From Avena insularis (lineage: Eukaryota > Streptophyta > Magnoliopsida > Poales > Poaceae): 64,000 nt of DNA. Under the pieces are notes generated by a model, which did not search any database, was not told where the DNA came from, and worked only from the letters and a program-made list of their open reading frames with translations. Shown here piece by piece: positions 1-12,117 of this stretch (within the stretch, counting starts at the first letter, position 1; each line of letters opens with the position of its first letter). The stretch covers positions 480,845,392 to 480,909,391 of the forward strand of contig CM042694.1 of the NCBI GenBank assembly GCA_023614405.1, written 5' to 3'. A program made the position numbers and the translations under genes.

Positions 1-900
1 TAACTTTTCACGAAAAGTTCCTTCTCAAGAAACTTGACGTTCCAAACGACAAACTCTTTTGTCCTTGGTGTTATGGAGAAATTCCCAACAAAATCTTTGG
101 GATAACCTACAAAGACGTGCTTATCCGACTTTGGTTGTAAACATTTTATTTATGCATAGCATACCAAAATTTAAGAAAAGACAATTCAGGTTTTATCCCA
201 AACCATAACTCATATGGTGTCATTTCAACGGATCATGATGGTGCTCTTTTCAGTGTAAAAGCGGTAGTCTCTAAAGCTTCAATCCTTAAAACATAATGGC
301 AGTTTTATAAATGACACCCTTGATCTTACCATGTCAAACATGGTTTGATTTCATCTCTCGAATATGCCATACTCCTATGGTTTATCGGGAAACACAAATC
401 ATGGAACAATTCCTCAAATCTTAGGTGTTTTGCTAAACCTGTAACTCAAATATCTTCCTTTATGATCAAATCATAAACTCTTTTATTTTCTTGTTACAAT
501 GATTTTCCACTTCATCTTGAAAGTCTTTGAACAACTTTCAAATGTTTCATACTTCTTCCTTATTAAGTAAATATACAGATATATTCACTCAAATTTTTGA
601 AGAAAGAATATGAAGCAAAAAGATCCATCGCATATGGCTACAAATAATGGACTATGCACATCAGCATGCACAATTTCCAATAAGCTAGTCATTTGTTCCT
701 CTCTGGCCTATGGACGGAGTTTCAATTATCTCGAGGAAAGTCTCACATGCGTCAATTGATCAAAATCAAAAGACTCCAAAAATCCATCAACATGGAGTTT
801 CTTCATGTTTTTTTCAAATATAATTTAAATAGCGATGTCACTTCATAAGTTATCTTTCAATCATTTGTCTTGCGACATTTAGCAATAGTGTTTATGGATG
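1..900 (-). pseudogene. Copia integrase remnant
   Basis: Translation of the minus strand in shifting frames gives copia landmarks in the right order: a GLLESFDF-like pre-integrase motif near 760-800, a VHADV motif near 640-690 (start of the integrase core), then a TTAFTLKRAPS-like motif near 240-275, the YELWFGIKPELSFLKFW region that follows it (about 170-235), and a GYPK-like and FLEKELF-like end near 1-110. Several stops and frameshifts interrupt it and part of the catalytic core is missing. RT and RNase H would lie left of the window. Confidence 0.75.
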
Positions 901-1230
901 CGATTTCTCTAACTAGACTTGTAAAAGTTCATCCATCCTTTATGGAATACGGTAATTATTTGAACAGCCATTGTTCTCATAATACCGGAACAAAATAACA
1001 ATTATTTAAACAAATCTTGAAGGCTTGGTTTGATGACAACGAAAAACACAATAACACTTTATTTGTTTTCGATGAACATCATCACTCATTCTCTTGCTGG
1101 TTACTTAGGCCATTGTAGTCCATGAATTGCATTGTCCTGTATGACACTTCATACCAACCAATTCGGTATCCAATACCTAAGAACCACATTGTTTAACAAG
1201 CAAGGAATACAGCCATAACATGTATATCTT

Positions 1231-1450
1231 CTATATACCTAAGTTGGACATCTTCAACCTTTTCTTTTCTGCCAAATATTTTATAGATTCTCTTTCAGCA
1301 ATTCCTTTTCTTTTAAAAGAATCTATCAACATCAATAGTGGTGTCATCAACATGACACATGGTACAAAGCATATATAGTCAAATACTAATACCTTTGGAC
1401 TTGCACTTTGAAGTGGATCACCATCATCTAATGTTTGGCATTCTTTCAAA
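1231..1450 (-). pseudogene. Copia gag remnant, after the zinc-knuckle region
   Basis: A 72-codon frame ends with KYLAEKKRLKMSNLGI, which resembles the segment following the CCHC knuckle of Angela gag (a KYLA-K motif then a glycine-isoleucine). The rest of gag upstream is not readable and the knuckle cysteines are not clear. It is a decayed fragment between the leader and the integrase remnant. Confidence 0.5.
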
Positions 1451-3080
1451 AATCCATTCTTTAGTAATCTATTAGTGTAGTAAACATTTTACTTACATCT
1501 TCTATTCATCCTTATCATGACAACTTTCATGATCAAGCTACTATAGCTTATAAGGAAGAATCACGAGTATAATATCAGTTCCCAAAACCTTTTTGGTAGA
1601 TTCGGATGCCTAGCATCTCCATCCTTTACAAATTCTCATACAATATGAGAACATGTATTTTGCTAAATTATACTCTATCATAATGCAACCAAAAACATTG
1701 TTTCAGATATCACAATATCTTTTACACATGATGGTTTCTGAAAAAAAATTCAGCTCTAATATAATCTTGATATTAAAACAACTTTTTGAATATCAATAAT
1801 CATGGAGGCAAACATGATACTTTAGATACTAACATTGGAATTCTTACTCTTGATTTAATACTACTTATTAAATTTCATGGAGTAAATAGAGTTTGCTGAA
1901 AGTTTGCAATAGGACTTATAAACTTTAAATTTACATTCAAAACAATACGATACTAGTTTGTAAAGTAAATATCCAGAATCCTATAGTTCTATTATCTCAA
2001 ATAAAACTAAGCATAAGGTAGTGAACAGATGCCAATGACTACAACAAATTATGCAAATTCACTTCGATTTAGTTTATGACAAATTGAGTTCGACTAATCC
2101 AAATTAGAAATGAACTCCCACTCAAAAACGACATCCCTCGTGCCTTTTTGGTGATTACATGAACCAAATCCACTACACCAAGTTCGATCATCACGTGAGT
2201 CGGTGTAGCTTCAAAGGCGAGCATCAATATGGTCATCACATCAACTATGTGACTCATGCTTAACCTTTCGGTCTGTGTTCCGAGGCCATGTCTATACATG
2301 CTAGGCTCACCAAGTAAGAACCTTAGTATTCGTGTGTGAAAAACTGTCTTACACCCGTTGCATGAAAGCGTAGAGTTGAGAACACCCGATCATCACGTGA
2401 TTTCTCGAAACACGATCCATAGAACGGTGCATACTTAAGGAAGAACACATTTTTATCTTGATATCTAAATGAGGGATCATCTTACAATGCTACAGAAAGC
2501 GTCAAACTAGCAGTATAAGATGCTAACATCTAATGTGTAAAGTGAGATGATATGGTCCATGCATTTGATCTCTATCATTTGTATCGTGGTATGATCTCTA
2601 GCATTCCTTTGTGTGTAAGGCCAAGGTCTATGGAACTTACACGTTGAGTGTGTTGTAAGAGTATCTATCATACATCTACTTACAACAATACCATATCAAT
2701 ACACTAGCCCAGCAACGATCTAAACTAGACGCCTCTAATTTATCAATTTGAAGTTTTACGTGGCTTAGGGCTTTCGAAGATAGAACCGTTCTTACCTACG
2801 AACATGAACCACAACGAGGATAACTAAGTTATTAGCAACTCGTTGTAAATCATATATTGACTATAGTAGGAGAGATGACACCAGCCACTTATGCAAAACA
2901 AGTTGCATGTCAGTCGTGGAACCGGTCTCATGTACGATGACATGTAAGGTTGGTCCGGGCCGCTTCATCCCACTATGTCACCAATATCCAAAATACATGA
3001 AAGAAGCAATAACATGATCATCATCGCCCACATATAAACATATGTGTACTACCCGTTCTAAGCACCTACGCGTAGATCAG
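1451..3080 (-). other. Leader and decayed gag region of the Angela-like element
   Basis: No open gene. The right part (about 2050-3080) resembles the long Angela leader, including stretches matching recalled 5' leader sequence such as GAGACCGGTT-like and GGCCTCGG blocks. The left part should hold gag but I find no readable frame in it. Short ORFs here, such as 2069-2299 minus, are leader sequence. Confidence 0.55.
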
Positions 3081-3092
3081 GCTCTGATACCA
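3081..3092 (-). other. Primer binding site, initiator tRNA-Met type
   Basis: TGGTATCAGAGC on the minus strand, one base inside the LTR end at 3094. This is the standard complement of the plant initiator tRNA-Met 3' end used by copia elements. It fixes both the element's orientation and the LTR boundary. Confidence 0.9.
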
Positions 3093-3093
3093 C

Positions 3094-4783
3094 TGTTGGG
3101 TCCGCAGCATAGAAAACAAAAAAAATTCCTACGGTGTGAACTACACGCCAAGATCTATATACTAGGTACAAAGCAACGGGTAGACATACATCCAACGAGA
3201 ACTTACCCTCGTAGACAACGAGCTTTGTTAACGAGTAGGAACTCGTGGTTGATGTAGTCGTACACTTGCCAATCTCAAGATCATGATGAAGTCCAGCAGG
3301 TCCGGCCCAAAGACGCCCATCGAGCCAGCCCAGCACCACCAAGTCCAGCATCAAGCAGCGGCATCCGTGATTGCACACACGCCTGCACTCGACAACCTCC
3401 ATCCTCGCTCCAAAGAAAGCAGCAGAAGCAGCAACTCCTTTCCAGATAAAGCCACCGGGAACATGTATCTCGCTAATCCGAGACCATGGGGAAATAATAC
3501 TAGAGGGGGAGAGAGATCCTTCACAAGGAGGTGTATTTGAGAAGTGAGGAGAGGGTGGCCTTTTATAGGAGGAGGGGGGTGCCCCTCCTTCATGGCCGGC
3601 GCATGGAGGAGGTGTCTCTTCACCTCCTCTATTCATGTGGTGGTAACCCCTCCACATTAAAATGCCTCTTCACATTCCCTTTTAAAGTTCAAGATTTTAA
3701 ATGCATTAAATTTCTCCAAATTTAATGCTCTCTCATTTAATAAAACTCTTTTATTATTTTTATTCAGAATTTCGTTAATTACTTTAATTAACAAACATTC
3801 ACATAAAACCCCCTGCAATATTTCAATATTACATGCAGAACCAATTTCAGCATTTTCACCCGAAACAGTTTCGGTGTCTATTGAAATAATTCCAGCGCTT
3901 TCTTAAATCTTTATCTGAAACATATTTGCTCCAAATGGTGTCGGTATCCCTTAAGTGTGTCACCCTACGGTTCGCGAATAATGCAGACATGATCGAGACC
4001 CCTCTCCCATCAATAATCAGCGGGACACGGAGATCCATACGACTCCTACATTCAACGATGACTTCTGTGATCGTGAGAACCTTTAACGCTAGTAACTAAA
4101 TCCCTTTGTCTCGTGATATATTACATGTCCGAGATTCGATCATCGGTATCTCCATACCTAGTTTGATCTCATTGCCGACATGCACTCTTTTCTCGTTCCC
4201 ATGATATAACATTCTAGTGATCACATCACTTGCTTGCAAGCTATTTCAATGTGATATCACCGAGAGGGCCCAGAGTATATCTATCCGTCATCGGGATGGA
4301 CAAATCCCACTCTTGATCCATGAGCCTCAACATAACACCTTCGTAGCACTGAACCCACCTTTATAGTCACCCTGTTATGGTGTGACGTTTGATGTTATCA
4401 AGATACTCTTCCGGTGTTAGCAATTAACATGATCTCATGGTCTAAGGATAAAGATTACTTCGTATGATGTTATAGCAATATAAACATAATGACTTTGATC
4501 GTAATGCTATACTTCAGATGAATGTTCATCACATCATTCCACCAATGGTGTGACCTTGTTATTAACAACATCCAATGTCCATGATCAGGAAACCTTGATC
4601 ATCTTGTTAATCAACAAGCTAGTCTATAAGAGAGGCATAACTAGGAACCATTTTTGTTTATTAAACCCACATGTATTGATGTTTCCGATCAATACAATTC
4701 TAGCATGCAAAATAAACATTTATCATAAACATGGAATAAGATAATAACCACTTTATTATTGCCTCTCGGGCATATTCCCTTCA
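3094..4783 (-). repeat. 5' LTR of the Angela-like element
   Basis: Read on the minus strand the LTR starts TGAAGGGAATATGCCC at 4783 and ends CCAACA at 3094, giving TG...CA ends and about 1.69 kb, the usual Angela LTR size. The start is TGAAGG where TGTTGG is usual, so the terminal repeat is mutated. It holds a TATA box near 3559-3567. ORFs of 60-199 codons across it, in both directions, have no recognisable content and are chance frames. Confidence 0.85.
3559..3567 (-). promoter_or_regulatory. TATA box of the Angela-like LTR
   Basis: TATAAAAGG on the minus strand, followed downstream by a GC-rich stretch, about 470 bp before the 3' end of the LTR, where a copia LTR promoter is expected. Inferred from motif and position only. 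Confidence 0.55.
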
Positions 4784-6132
4784 GTACGGATTACAGAAAG
4801 TTGAATGACGTCACCATCAAGAACAAGTACCCTTTGCCAAAGATAGAGGATCTATTTGATCAGTTGACTGGAGCTTGGGTATTCTCAAAGATTGATCTTA
4901 GGACTAGTTATAACCAACTTAAGATTCGTGCAACGGATATTCCGAAGACCGCCATTACTACTCGCTATGGTTTATACGAGTATACGGTTATGTCTTTTGG
5001 ATTAACCAATGCCCCTGCTTATTTCATGAATCTCATGAATAAGATCTTTATGAATTTCCTAGATAAGTTTGTAGTTGTGTTTATCGACGACATCCTTATC
5101 TACTCCAAGTCAGAAGAAGAGCATGAGCAACACCTGAGAATCATCCTAGAAATCCTGAGAGAGCATCAGTTATATGCCAAGTTCAGCAAGTGTGAGTTTT
5201 GGCTGAAAGAAGTAGGATTCCTAGGACATATTGTGTCTGCTGGAGGAGTCTCTATTGATCCCACCAAGATCAAAGATGTCGAGGAATGGGAAGCCCCAAC
5301 CAATCAAACCCAAGTTCGTTCGTTTCTCGGATTAGCGGGATATTACCGCAAGTTCGTAAAAGGATTCTCGAGCATAGCCCGACCAATGACCCAATTGTTG
5401 AAGAAGGACAAGAAGTTTGAATGGATAGACAAGTGTGAAGCCAGTTTCCAGGAGCTGAAGAAGAGATTGATATCCGCCCCAATTTTGATCATGCTAGACA
5501 TCAAGAAGCCGTTTGATGTGTATTGTGATGCATCCAAGATTGGCCTAGGATGTGTATTAATGCAAGAAGGCAAAGTCATCGCGTATCTGTCTCGACAATT
5601 GAAGCAACATGAGCAGAACTATCCGATCCATGATCTTGAGCTAGCAGCCGTGGTTCTAGCATTGAAGACATGGCGTCATTATTTGATGGGTAATCGCTGT
5701 GAGATTTACTCAGATCATAAGAGCCTAAAGTATATCTTCACTCAGAAGGAGCTGAATATGAGACAAAGGAGATGGATAGAGTTAATCAAGGATTATGACC
5801 TTGACATTCACTATCACCCCGGCAAAGCCAATGTGGTAGCGGATGCTCTTAGCAGATTGCCGTGCAGGCTTAACACCATGATCAAAGAGAAGCAACCAAG
5901 TTTGTATGAGGAGTTGGAGCAGTTCAGGATGGAGTTAGTTAGCAAAGGATTCCTAGCTAGCATTGAACTTCAACCCACTTTGATTAGCCAAATCAAGGAA
6001 GCCCACAAGGGAAACGAAAGTATCGACGGAATCAAACGTCGTATTGGTACAGGAAAGGTACCTAGATTCACCGAAGACAAAGAAGGTGTACTGTGGTACA
6101 AAGGACGTATCTGTGTGCCAGCAGATTCATAG
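4784..6132 (+). pseudogene. Reverse transcriptase - RNase H of gypsy element H (5' truncated)
   Basis: Counting from 4759, where the open frame begins inside the Angela LTR, RT starts at DYRKLND (residues 11-17), has [12 protein letters not shown] (71-82) and the catalytic FIDD box (108-111), the gypsy form of YXDD. RNase H follows with DVYCDAS (D258), E295, D320 and D363 in VADALSR, so all four acidic catalytic residues are present. Together they copied the RNA genome into DNA and removed the RNA strand. The frame ends at a TAG (6130-6132), after which integrase continues in the same frame, so this is a premature stop. The N-terminal RT fingers were separated by the Angela-like insertion. 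Confidence 0.9.
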
Positions 6133-6786
6133 CTGAAGGAAGTTATCATGAAGGATGCTCATGATACTCTTTATTCTATCCACCCCGGAGGAACACAGAT
6201 GTATCAGGATTTGAAAGAGCAATTTTGGTGGCACAAGATGAAGAGAGAGATCGGAAGCTACATCGCCAAGTGTGACATCTGCCAAAGAGTCAAAGCAGAG
6301 AATCAGAGACTTGCAGGACTATTGCAACCATTGCAGATTCCGGAATGGAAATGGGATTCCGTCGGAATGGACTTTATCACCGGTTTACCTACTTCTAGTA
6401 GGGGGAATGACTCAATCTGGGTCATAGTTGATAGACTGTCCAAGGTAGCCCACTTCATACCTGTCAAGACAACTTACCAGAGTGCAAAGCTAGCAGAGCT
6501 GTACATTGCTAGGATTGTTAGTCTGCATGGAACCCCCAAGACCATCGTCTCAGATCGAGGAACCCAGTTTACTTCAAGATTTTGGCAGAAAGTTCAGGAA
6601 GGTTTAGGAACCAAGTTGAACTTCAGTACCGCTTATCACCCGCAAACAGATGGACAAACTGAGAGAGTCAACCAGATCCTAGAGGATATGCTTAGAGCTT
6701 GTGTGTTGGAATACGGATCAAAATGGGAAGACTGTCTGCCTTTCGCAGAATTCTCATATAACAACAGTTATCAGGCTAGTTTGTAG
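6133..6786 (+). pseudogene. Integrase core of gypsy element H
   Basis: Continues pol in frame after the stop at 6130. From the ATG at 6148: an HHCC zinc finger (H12, H29, C42, C45), then the DDE core with D75 (GMDFITG), D136 (SDRGTQF) and E172 (GQTERVNQ), the D-x60-D-x35-E spacing of retroviral-type integrases. The frame ends at TAG (6784-6786) where element I reads CAG in the same context (ASLQMAPFEF), so a glutamine codon became a stop by C-to-T change. The catalytic residues are intact but the protein would be cut. Confidence 0.9.
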
Positions 6787-7428
6787 ATGGCACCATTTGA
6801 ATTCCTAGACGGAAGAAAGTGTCGTACCCCTTTGAATTGGTCGCAAGTAGGAGAGAGTCAGATCTTTGGACCCGACATTCTCCGAGAAGCAGAAGAGAAA
6901 GTTCACAAAGTCCGTGAGCACCTCAAGACCGCCCAATCCAGACAGAAGAGTTATGCTGACAAAAGAAGGAGAGACTTGAATTTTAATGTCAGAGATTTCG
7001 TATATCTCAAGGTTGCACCATTGAAGGGAACTCAACGATTTAGTCTGAAGGGAAAGTTAGCTCCCAGATATATCGGACCCTCCAAGATTCTGAACCGCCG
7101 AGGAGAAGTATCGTATCAACTGGAACTGCCTGAAGAGATGTTAGCCATTCACAATGTGTTCCATATCTCGTTACATCGCAAATGCTTGGAAGTGCCTGAG
7201 AAAACTGAAGTTTTCAAGAATATCGATCATAGAGCTGTGGAAATCAACAATGACCTGACCTATCGGGAAGTACCCATCCGTATCTTAGAAGAAGCCTACA
7301 GAACCACCAGGACCAGGAGTATCCAGTTTCTCAAGATTCAGTGGAGCAACCATACCGAGGAGGAAGCTACTTGGGAACGCGAAGATTACATTAGAACAGA
7401 GTCCCCAGATAATAGCTTCCCAACTTAA
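6787..7428 (+). pseudogene. Integrase C-terminus with chromodomain, element H
   Basis: In-frame continuation of integrase. Residues 1-60 complete the core, about 93-102 hold the GPY/F-type motif (PRYIGPSKIL), and 162-205 form a chromodomain with the pattern VPIRILEEA, then FLKIQWSNHT and ATWERED. In chromoviruses this domain directs integration toward modified histones. It ends at TAA (7426-7428). Downstream sequence passes straight into the tail of an LTR, with the polypurine tract and most of the LTR lost. Confidence 0.88.
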
Positions 7429-7902
7429 GTGATTTTAGAACTTTATTTTATCTTTCTTGGTTTCTGAACTCAGCTTAGGTTTCAAACTTAACTTTATAGT
7501 TAAACCTAGATTTAGCACTTTAATTTAGAACTATAGTACCAAGTAATAGTAGTTTATAGTACTTAAAGAGTACGATGGCTTTTGTCCTGGCTATTATCAT
7601 GGCCGACTATGAAGGAGATTATCAAGATGATGGTCGCAGGACGACTATGATAACTAGGACTATCTCCTTCGCCACATTGCTCGTGCCCTCGAAGATGGAC
7701 CCACCGCCACGCTATCTTTTATTTCACGCTTGTTGTATTAAGACTGGATCATGAGATCCTTATTTGTGTAAAACCTTATGTATGGTTTGTAATGGATGAT
7801 GTACTGTGATATCCAATCCGTTATGTCTCGCAAAAATGGTAATCCTGGGATTGCGAGGTATGGCATAACAGGCATCTGGGATTAAAAATCTGGGTGTTGA
7901 CA
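7410..7902 (+). repeat. Truncated 3' LTR of element H
   Basis: Matches, in reverse complement, the first 0.48 kb of the LTR at 24187-28111, including AGCTTCCCAACTTAAGTGAT, the CGTTATGTCTCGCAAAAATGG block and the end GGGTGTTGACA. Only the LTR's 3' end remains and joins the pol end directly. AAGAC (7903-7907) would be the target duplication; its partner is outside the window. Confidence 0.8.
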
Positions 7903-9480
7903 AAGACCATGGTATTGTATCCCTCTTCCATACAAATCCAACGAGCCAAAAAATACCTCAATCAAAGTCCGTATGAAGAAATGGTGGCCAAAACACCACA
8001 TAGTACTAAGGCTTTAATGACCTGCGGTACAGGCAGAGCCCGCCTGTACTGTACGGTCTTACAACCATCTGTCAACTTTGTTTTGTCAAACAGAACAACA
8101 TTTGTGAAGGCCCAATGGGCATATTCGGCCCTAATCTCCTTCGGTTTGCAAAACCGGCATCCAGAACACCTATTTATAGAGGGGAACCCTAGCCTCCTCA
8201 AGGAGAATCAATCCACGCCATAGGGGCAGAGCCCTACTGCTCCGCCGCCTCCATAAACGCCCCACACAACATCTCCACCAACACACCACTCAAGAGGAAG
8301 AAGAGACTTGCATCTTCAAGGGCTACACATCGATCTTCATCATCATCTTCATTAACAACATCTTCAACATCGACCCCCTTTGTTTACTTTGTTGTAATCC
8401 TAAATCTATTGTGGATTTGCACTTGTATTCAATTGTACCTTCATATATCATCCATAGTATTCCATGATGTTGATTCGCTTCATGTATGAGTAGTTTCCTT
8501 GTTCTTGGGGAGAGATGGAGAAACCCTAGTATTATTATGCATTGAAATAAAGATGATCTATAACTTTGGTCCTTGATCTATTGATTTATGATATTGTTTT
8601 AGATCTCTCTCTATAGATAGTATGTGAAGTCGACCACATAGCATTTTCCTTCGGGATTAAAGAGAGGGGACTACCCTTGGGATGTGTATGGGAGTATGTC
8701 TAGTGCTATTTTGTGGCTGTAATCATTGGTTTACAACCTACACGGTCAAAGGGGGAATTAAGAGAGATTCACTAAGATTATTACAATATCTAGGGGGAAA
8801 CTGTTAATTGTGGTGGTCTGTAGGAGTGATTGCTCGCAAACATCACAGTGGTTATTTAGAGATGACCACAATACCTGATTCAAGAAGCTATTGCTCATGA
8901 GTCTTGTAGTGAACATCTTATTATGGTTCTCTTAGGTGGCATGTCATGATGAAATACATAGATTATCCTAATCATACATAATTCTCCCATGCTAGCGGAG
9001 AATCCTACACTCCTTGAGAACCCCTCAATCACACACACCACTTCATAAAATACTCTCTTGCTTTAGTTTACTTTTGTTATTTACTTTTCTCTTAGTTACT
9101 TTAAACCTCACTCGTTCATTGTCATTCTAATAACCTATAGAGTAGACTATTTCCAAACCCTGCTTTGGGAGCGAACGTGTCCGCCTTGACAACGTGGTTG
9201 CGGGGTTGCGTGATTTCCATTTGCAAAGCTTCCATGGGATGAACTTTCCAATGAATAGTTGCTACTGTAAGTGCTGCAATAACCCTGTTGTTGATTGTAG
9301 GAACCCAGACATCACGTTTGAATGCGCAGTCGGGCCCGCCCATCAGTGGGTGCGGGGGCCTAAGGGTTATGGGGCATCCTCGTCTATTCGATTTAGTAGA
9401 GATCATCGGCTGAGCGCCTTGTCTACCCCGCGACTAACACCAGCACGGAAAACTCTAACGCAACATAAGGGGGTCTAGGG
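7903..9480. other. Unassigned repeat-like region with promoter/leader character
   Basis: No protein gene found. TATTTATA at 8171-8178 is followed by ACCCTAGCCTCCTCAAG, then a long C/A-rich leader and an AT-rich stretch, a layout typical of a plant LTR. I cannot place TG...CA ends or a target duplication, nor name the family. Plus ORFs 7894-8223 and 9194-9478 and minus 9122-9406 show no recognisable domain. Confidence 0.4.
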
Positions 9481-11683
9481 AGGCTAACCTAGGGCTCGCT
9501 GGCGGTAGTGGAGGCACAAAGGCAACGTTGTTCTTAACGGTGACCTCAATGATGGGTGGTGGCGGTGGTTTTGGCTCCGAGAAGAAACTCACAAGTCAGT
9601 GCCTGCAGATCATGGTCGAGGGCTCGACAAGGGAGATGCCTGATGCATTTCTAGACCAAAAAAGAGCAGGGGTTAGGGACAAACTGAGAAGGGGAACATG
9701 GAGATGTAGAGACGGGGAGGAAGGGGTGAAGGAGGAAATGACAACGACCTCTTCTTCCTTGCAGTACTATGGGGAAGAAATCCTCCCACATGGCGATGTA
9801 GGGCGAGAGGTCGGACCAAAGCTCATGAGGTGACCTTGAGGGAGTGTGAGAGTGGAATGAGGGTGGATAGGAGAGTTGGATTGGCCTTTGTCCCCTTTAG
9901 ACCAAGTGTTTAGCTCTATGGTGGACTTTGTCCAAGGGAAGGTTTGAGGGTGCCCTAGCTTTTGGTTGGGCAAGGAGGGAGATGGAGGGCGGTGTGTGGG
10001 TCACAGGTGAGTGCGTGGCATGGGCATGGAGGAGGGGTGGTGGCTAAAACAACATTTAAAAACCAGATTTGCCTGATATATTGAACTACCTCTCTCTCTC
10101 ACTCCAATTGCTACAGGACAAGGAGAGTGGGTTGCTACAGTGCCATTTCGACCATGGGTGGCTGAGGTGCAGTCGAGGTTAAAGTCAATGTTTGAGGCTG
10201 ATTCAAAAGGGTTTAGAGGGAGGGGTGATTATGGAGGCATACATACCCCATTTTATTCATTTAATTTAGATTAGCAATGGTCAAGGGACCAAGGTAGATG
10301 AGTCCAGGGATGGTGTGGAGGTGGTGCTGGTTGGAGTGCATACCTAGGAAAGTTTTGCTAAATTTTGGAGGATTGGAGTGGTTCGTTTTGATGGAATGTC
10401 AAAAATGACTAGAAGTAAATATCATGTTCAAAAACCAAATTGATCTAGACAATGTGAAATAAGAGCACAAGATGATGAGTAGGGTCAAAATACATCTCTG
10501 GGATTTATTTGGAATTTTTCCAATTATTTTTGGTGAGGTTTTGGTCTTATTTTCAAAAAGTCCAGAATCTATTTTTATGGTTTCATTTTGAAAATTTGAA
10601 CTAGACCAAGTGGGTTTTTGGGGGGTGAGATGTCCCCAAATACCATACCACACATTGGGTAATTTTCCCAAGATTTATAGAAGAAGAAAAATAATTAAAA
10701 CCTTATTTTTCTTATTTCTGCCATAAAAGAAAATAGGCAAAAAGAAATAGTAAAATACTTCAAAAGTATTTGTTTTTGAAGTAGAAGGATAGGTAACATA
10801 ATATAGGACTCAAAGGTTCCTTTTGATGAATAGGTGTTTTAAACAAAAACAAACTTTATTCAATAAAATGGGTTTTGAGTTTTTGGTCATATAAAGAGAT
10901 AATTTGCTTTTGGGCAAAATAATTATCGAAAGGCTTTTGATAAATTTTGGTTTCCAAGGTAGATGATGGCTACATACTGTATCTCTCACTTCACACCCTA
11001 GGGTTTTTCAAATTCAAGCTTTGTTTGAAGAAAAACAAGGAGTGGAAGAAGGAATGATCTTGTAGTAAGGACATTGGGAAAGGTGCAAGATTAAGTTCAG
11101 GATCTGGTTTGCAAGGATCCAAGAACTTCTACAAGTGAATTGGGTTGTAGTATAAGTTGATTAGAAAATAATCATGGCTTAAGTTGGCCTCTATTTATCT
11201 GAGAACAACTAGAGAAGAAGAGCTCAAAGATGAGTCTTGTTAAGAAACAATAGTCAGGTTAATTTCAAGGGGTCAAAACCTACATGGGAAACTAGGTAGA
11301 CAAGCTCCATTATCATAAGAAATGATTATGGATGAAATAGTACCTCCCAAGGATGAGAATGGTGTAGGTGCGTTTCCCTGGATGCAAGAGTAAGGGCTTT
11401 AGAATGGGCTCCAAAAAGGGAATCTTTTAACGAGGAGGAAGATTGTTGGGTTTTTTATGAAATGTCCATAAGAGCTTTAGTTTGGAATCTTGGATTTTCC
11501 TTATAGGGGCTAACAAGTATTGGCTAAAGGATGGCCTATGATGTATTGGTGAGATTGTTTGTACTTTGCATAGTTCTCTTTCTATTTTCTTTGTTTGAAC
11601 TGTATTGTAATGACTTAAGGTTTTATGGGGTACTAAAGATATGGGCTTGGGTCCAACTGGGGAGGGATAAATGAGGTATTGCA

Positions 11684-11717
11684 ATACTCCTATACTCCTT
11701 TCATAATATAGGAGTAT
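11684..11717. repeat. Short inverted repeat
   Basis: ATACTCCTAT (11684-11693) pairs with ATAGGAGTAT (11708-11717), a 10 bp perfect stem with a 14 bp spacer. No associated ORF or target duplication. Confidence 0.6.
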
Positions 11718-11920
11718 CAAGGGCCTAATGATAATTGTATGAGTAAGAAGGTCCTGGAAGACAAATGGGAGAGATCATTACTATGGATTTGAAGAAAAGA
11801 GGCTAGGAGGGATAATTAAAAGTTGGAATACAAGTGAGGAGATTCAATTGGTGCATGGTTGGTTTGTTTTGAGTTGAGAAGATTGATCCTAAAGCAACTT
11901 ATTTAACTTCTAGCAAGCAT

Positions 11921-11989
11921 ATCAAGGCAATTCATCTGAACAAGCAGATCAAGGCAATTCATCTTAATGGGCAGATCAAGGCAATTCAT
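11921..11989. repeat. 27 bp tandem repeat, three copies
   Basis: ATCAAGGCAATTCAT starts at 11921, 11948 and 11975, a strict 27 bp period; intervening bases differ slightly. Minor satellite-like local duplication. Confidence 0.75.
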
Positions 11990-12117
11990 ACAATCAATAG
12001 AGAAGGTATATGTACACACAAGCAGGCAACAAATGCAACACCTGATAATAAAAAGTTTTTGTGCCCCCTAATTTTTGTAATTTGGGCATATATCCAAAGC
12101 TACAAAATGTGGGGGTG

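Larger units (their letters stand above)
1..4783 (-). mobile_element. Angela/BARE-like Ty1-copia retrotransposon, partial
   Basis: Minus-strand copia element cut by the left window edge. Seen: a 1.69 kb LTR (3094-4783), an initiator-Met primer site directly inside it, a long leader, and decayed gag and integrase coding sequence at 1-1450. The LTR start on the minus strand contains GAATATGCCC and AGGCAATAATAAA, recalled from Angela/WIS/BARE LTRs of wheat and barley. The element lies in the reverse transcriptase of a Tekay-like gypsy element whose sequence resumes at 4784; GTACG (4784-4788) should be the right target duplication, but the left copy is outside the window. Coding sequence is full of stops, so this copy is inactive. 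Family assignment is from memory of motifs. Confidence 0.85.
4784..7902 (+). mobile_element. Tekay/Del-type chromovirus gypsy element, truncated (H)
   Basis: Plus-strand gypsy element. Its 5' half (LTR, gag, protease, start of RT) lies left of the window beyond the inserted Angela-like element. Present are RT, RNase H, integrase with chromodomain and the last 0.48 kb of an LTR ending GGGTGTTGACA at 7902. The pol sequence is closely similar to that of the minus-strand element at 24187-37305, so both belong to one family. The 3' LTR is missing about 3.5 kb when compared with that element's 3.9-4.1 kb LTRs. Confidence 0.85.
9481..12112. other. Old repeat-derived DNA, no gene seen
   Basis: No coding sequence with recognisable content. 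The last bases before the Athila LTR plus the bases after it read GTGGGGGTGTTACA, an LTR-like end, so part of this stretch may be an old gypsy LTR. It holds a small inverted repeat and a 27 bp tandem repeat, listed separately. Confidence 0.35.

Noticed and set aside
3058..3657. 199-codon minus-strand ORF in the Angela-like LTR
   Set aside because: Lies within the LTR and crosses its end; proline/serine-rich chance frame without domain.
9528..9833. 101-codon glycine-rich plus ORF
   Set aside because: No domain, no upstream context, in repeat-derived DNA.
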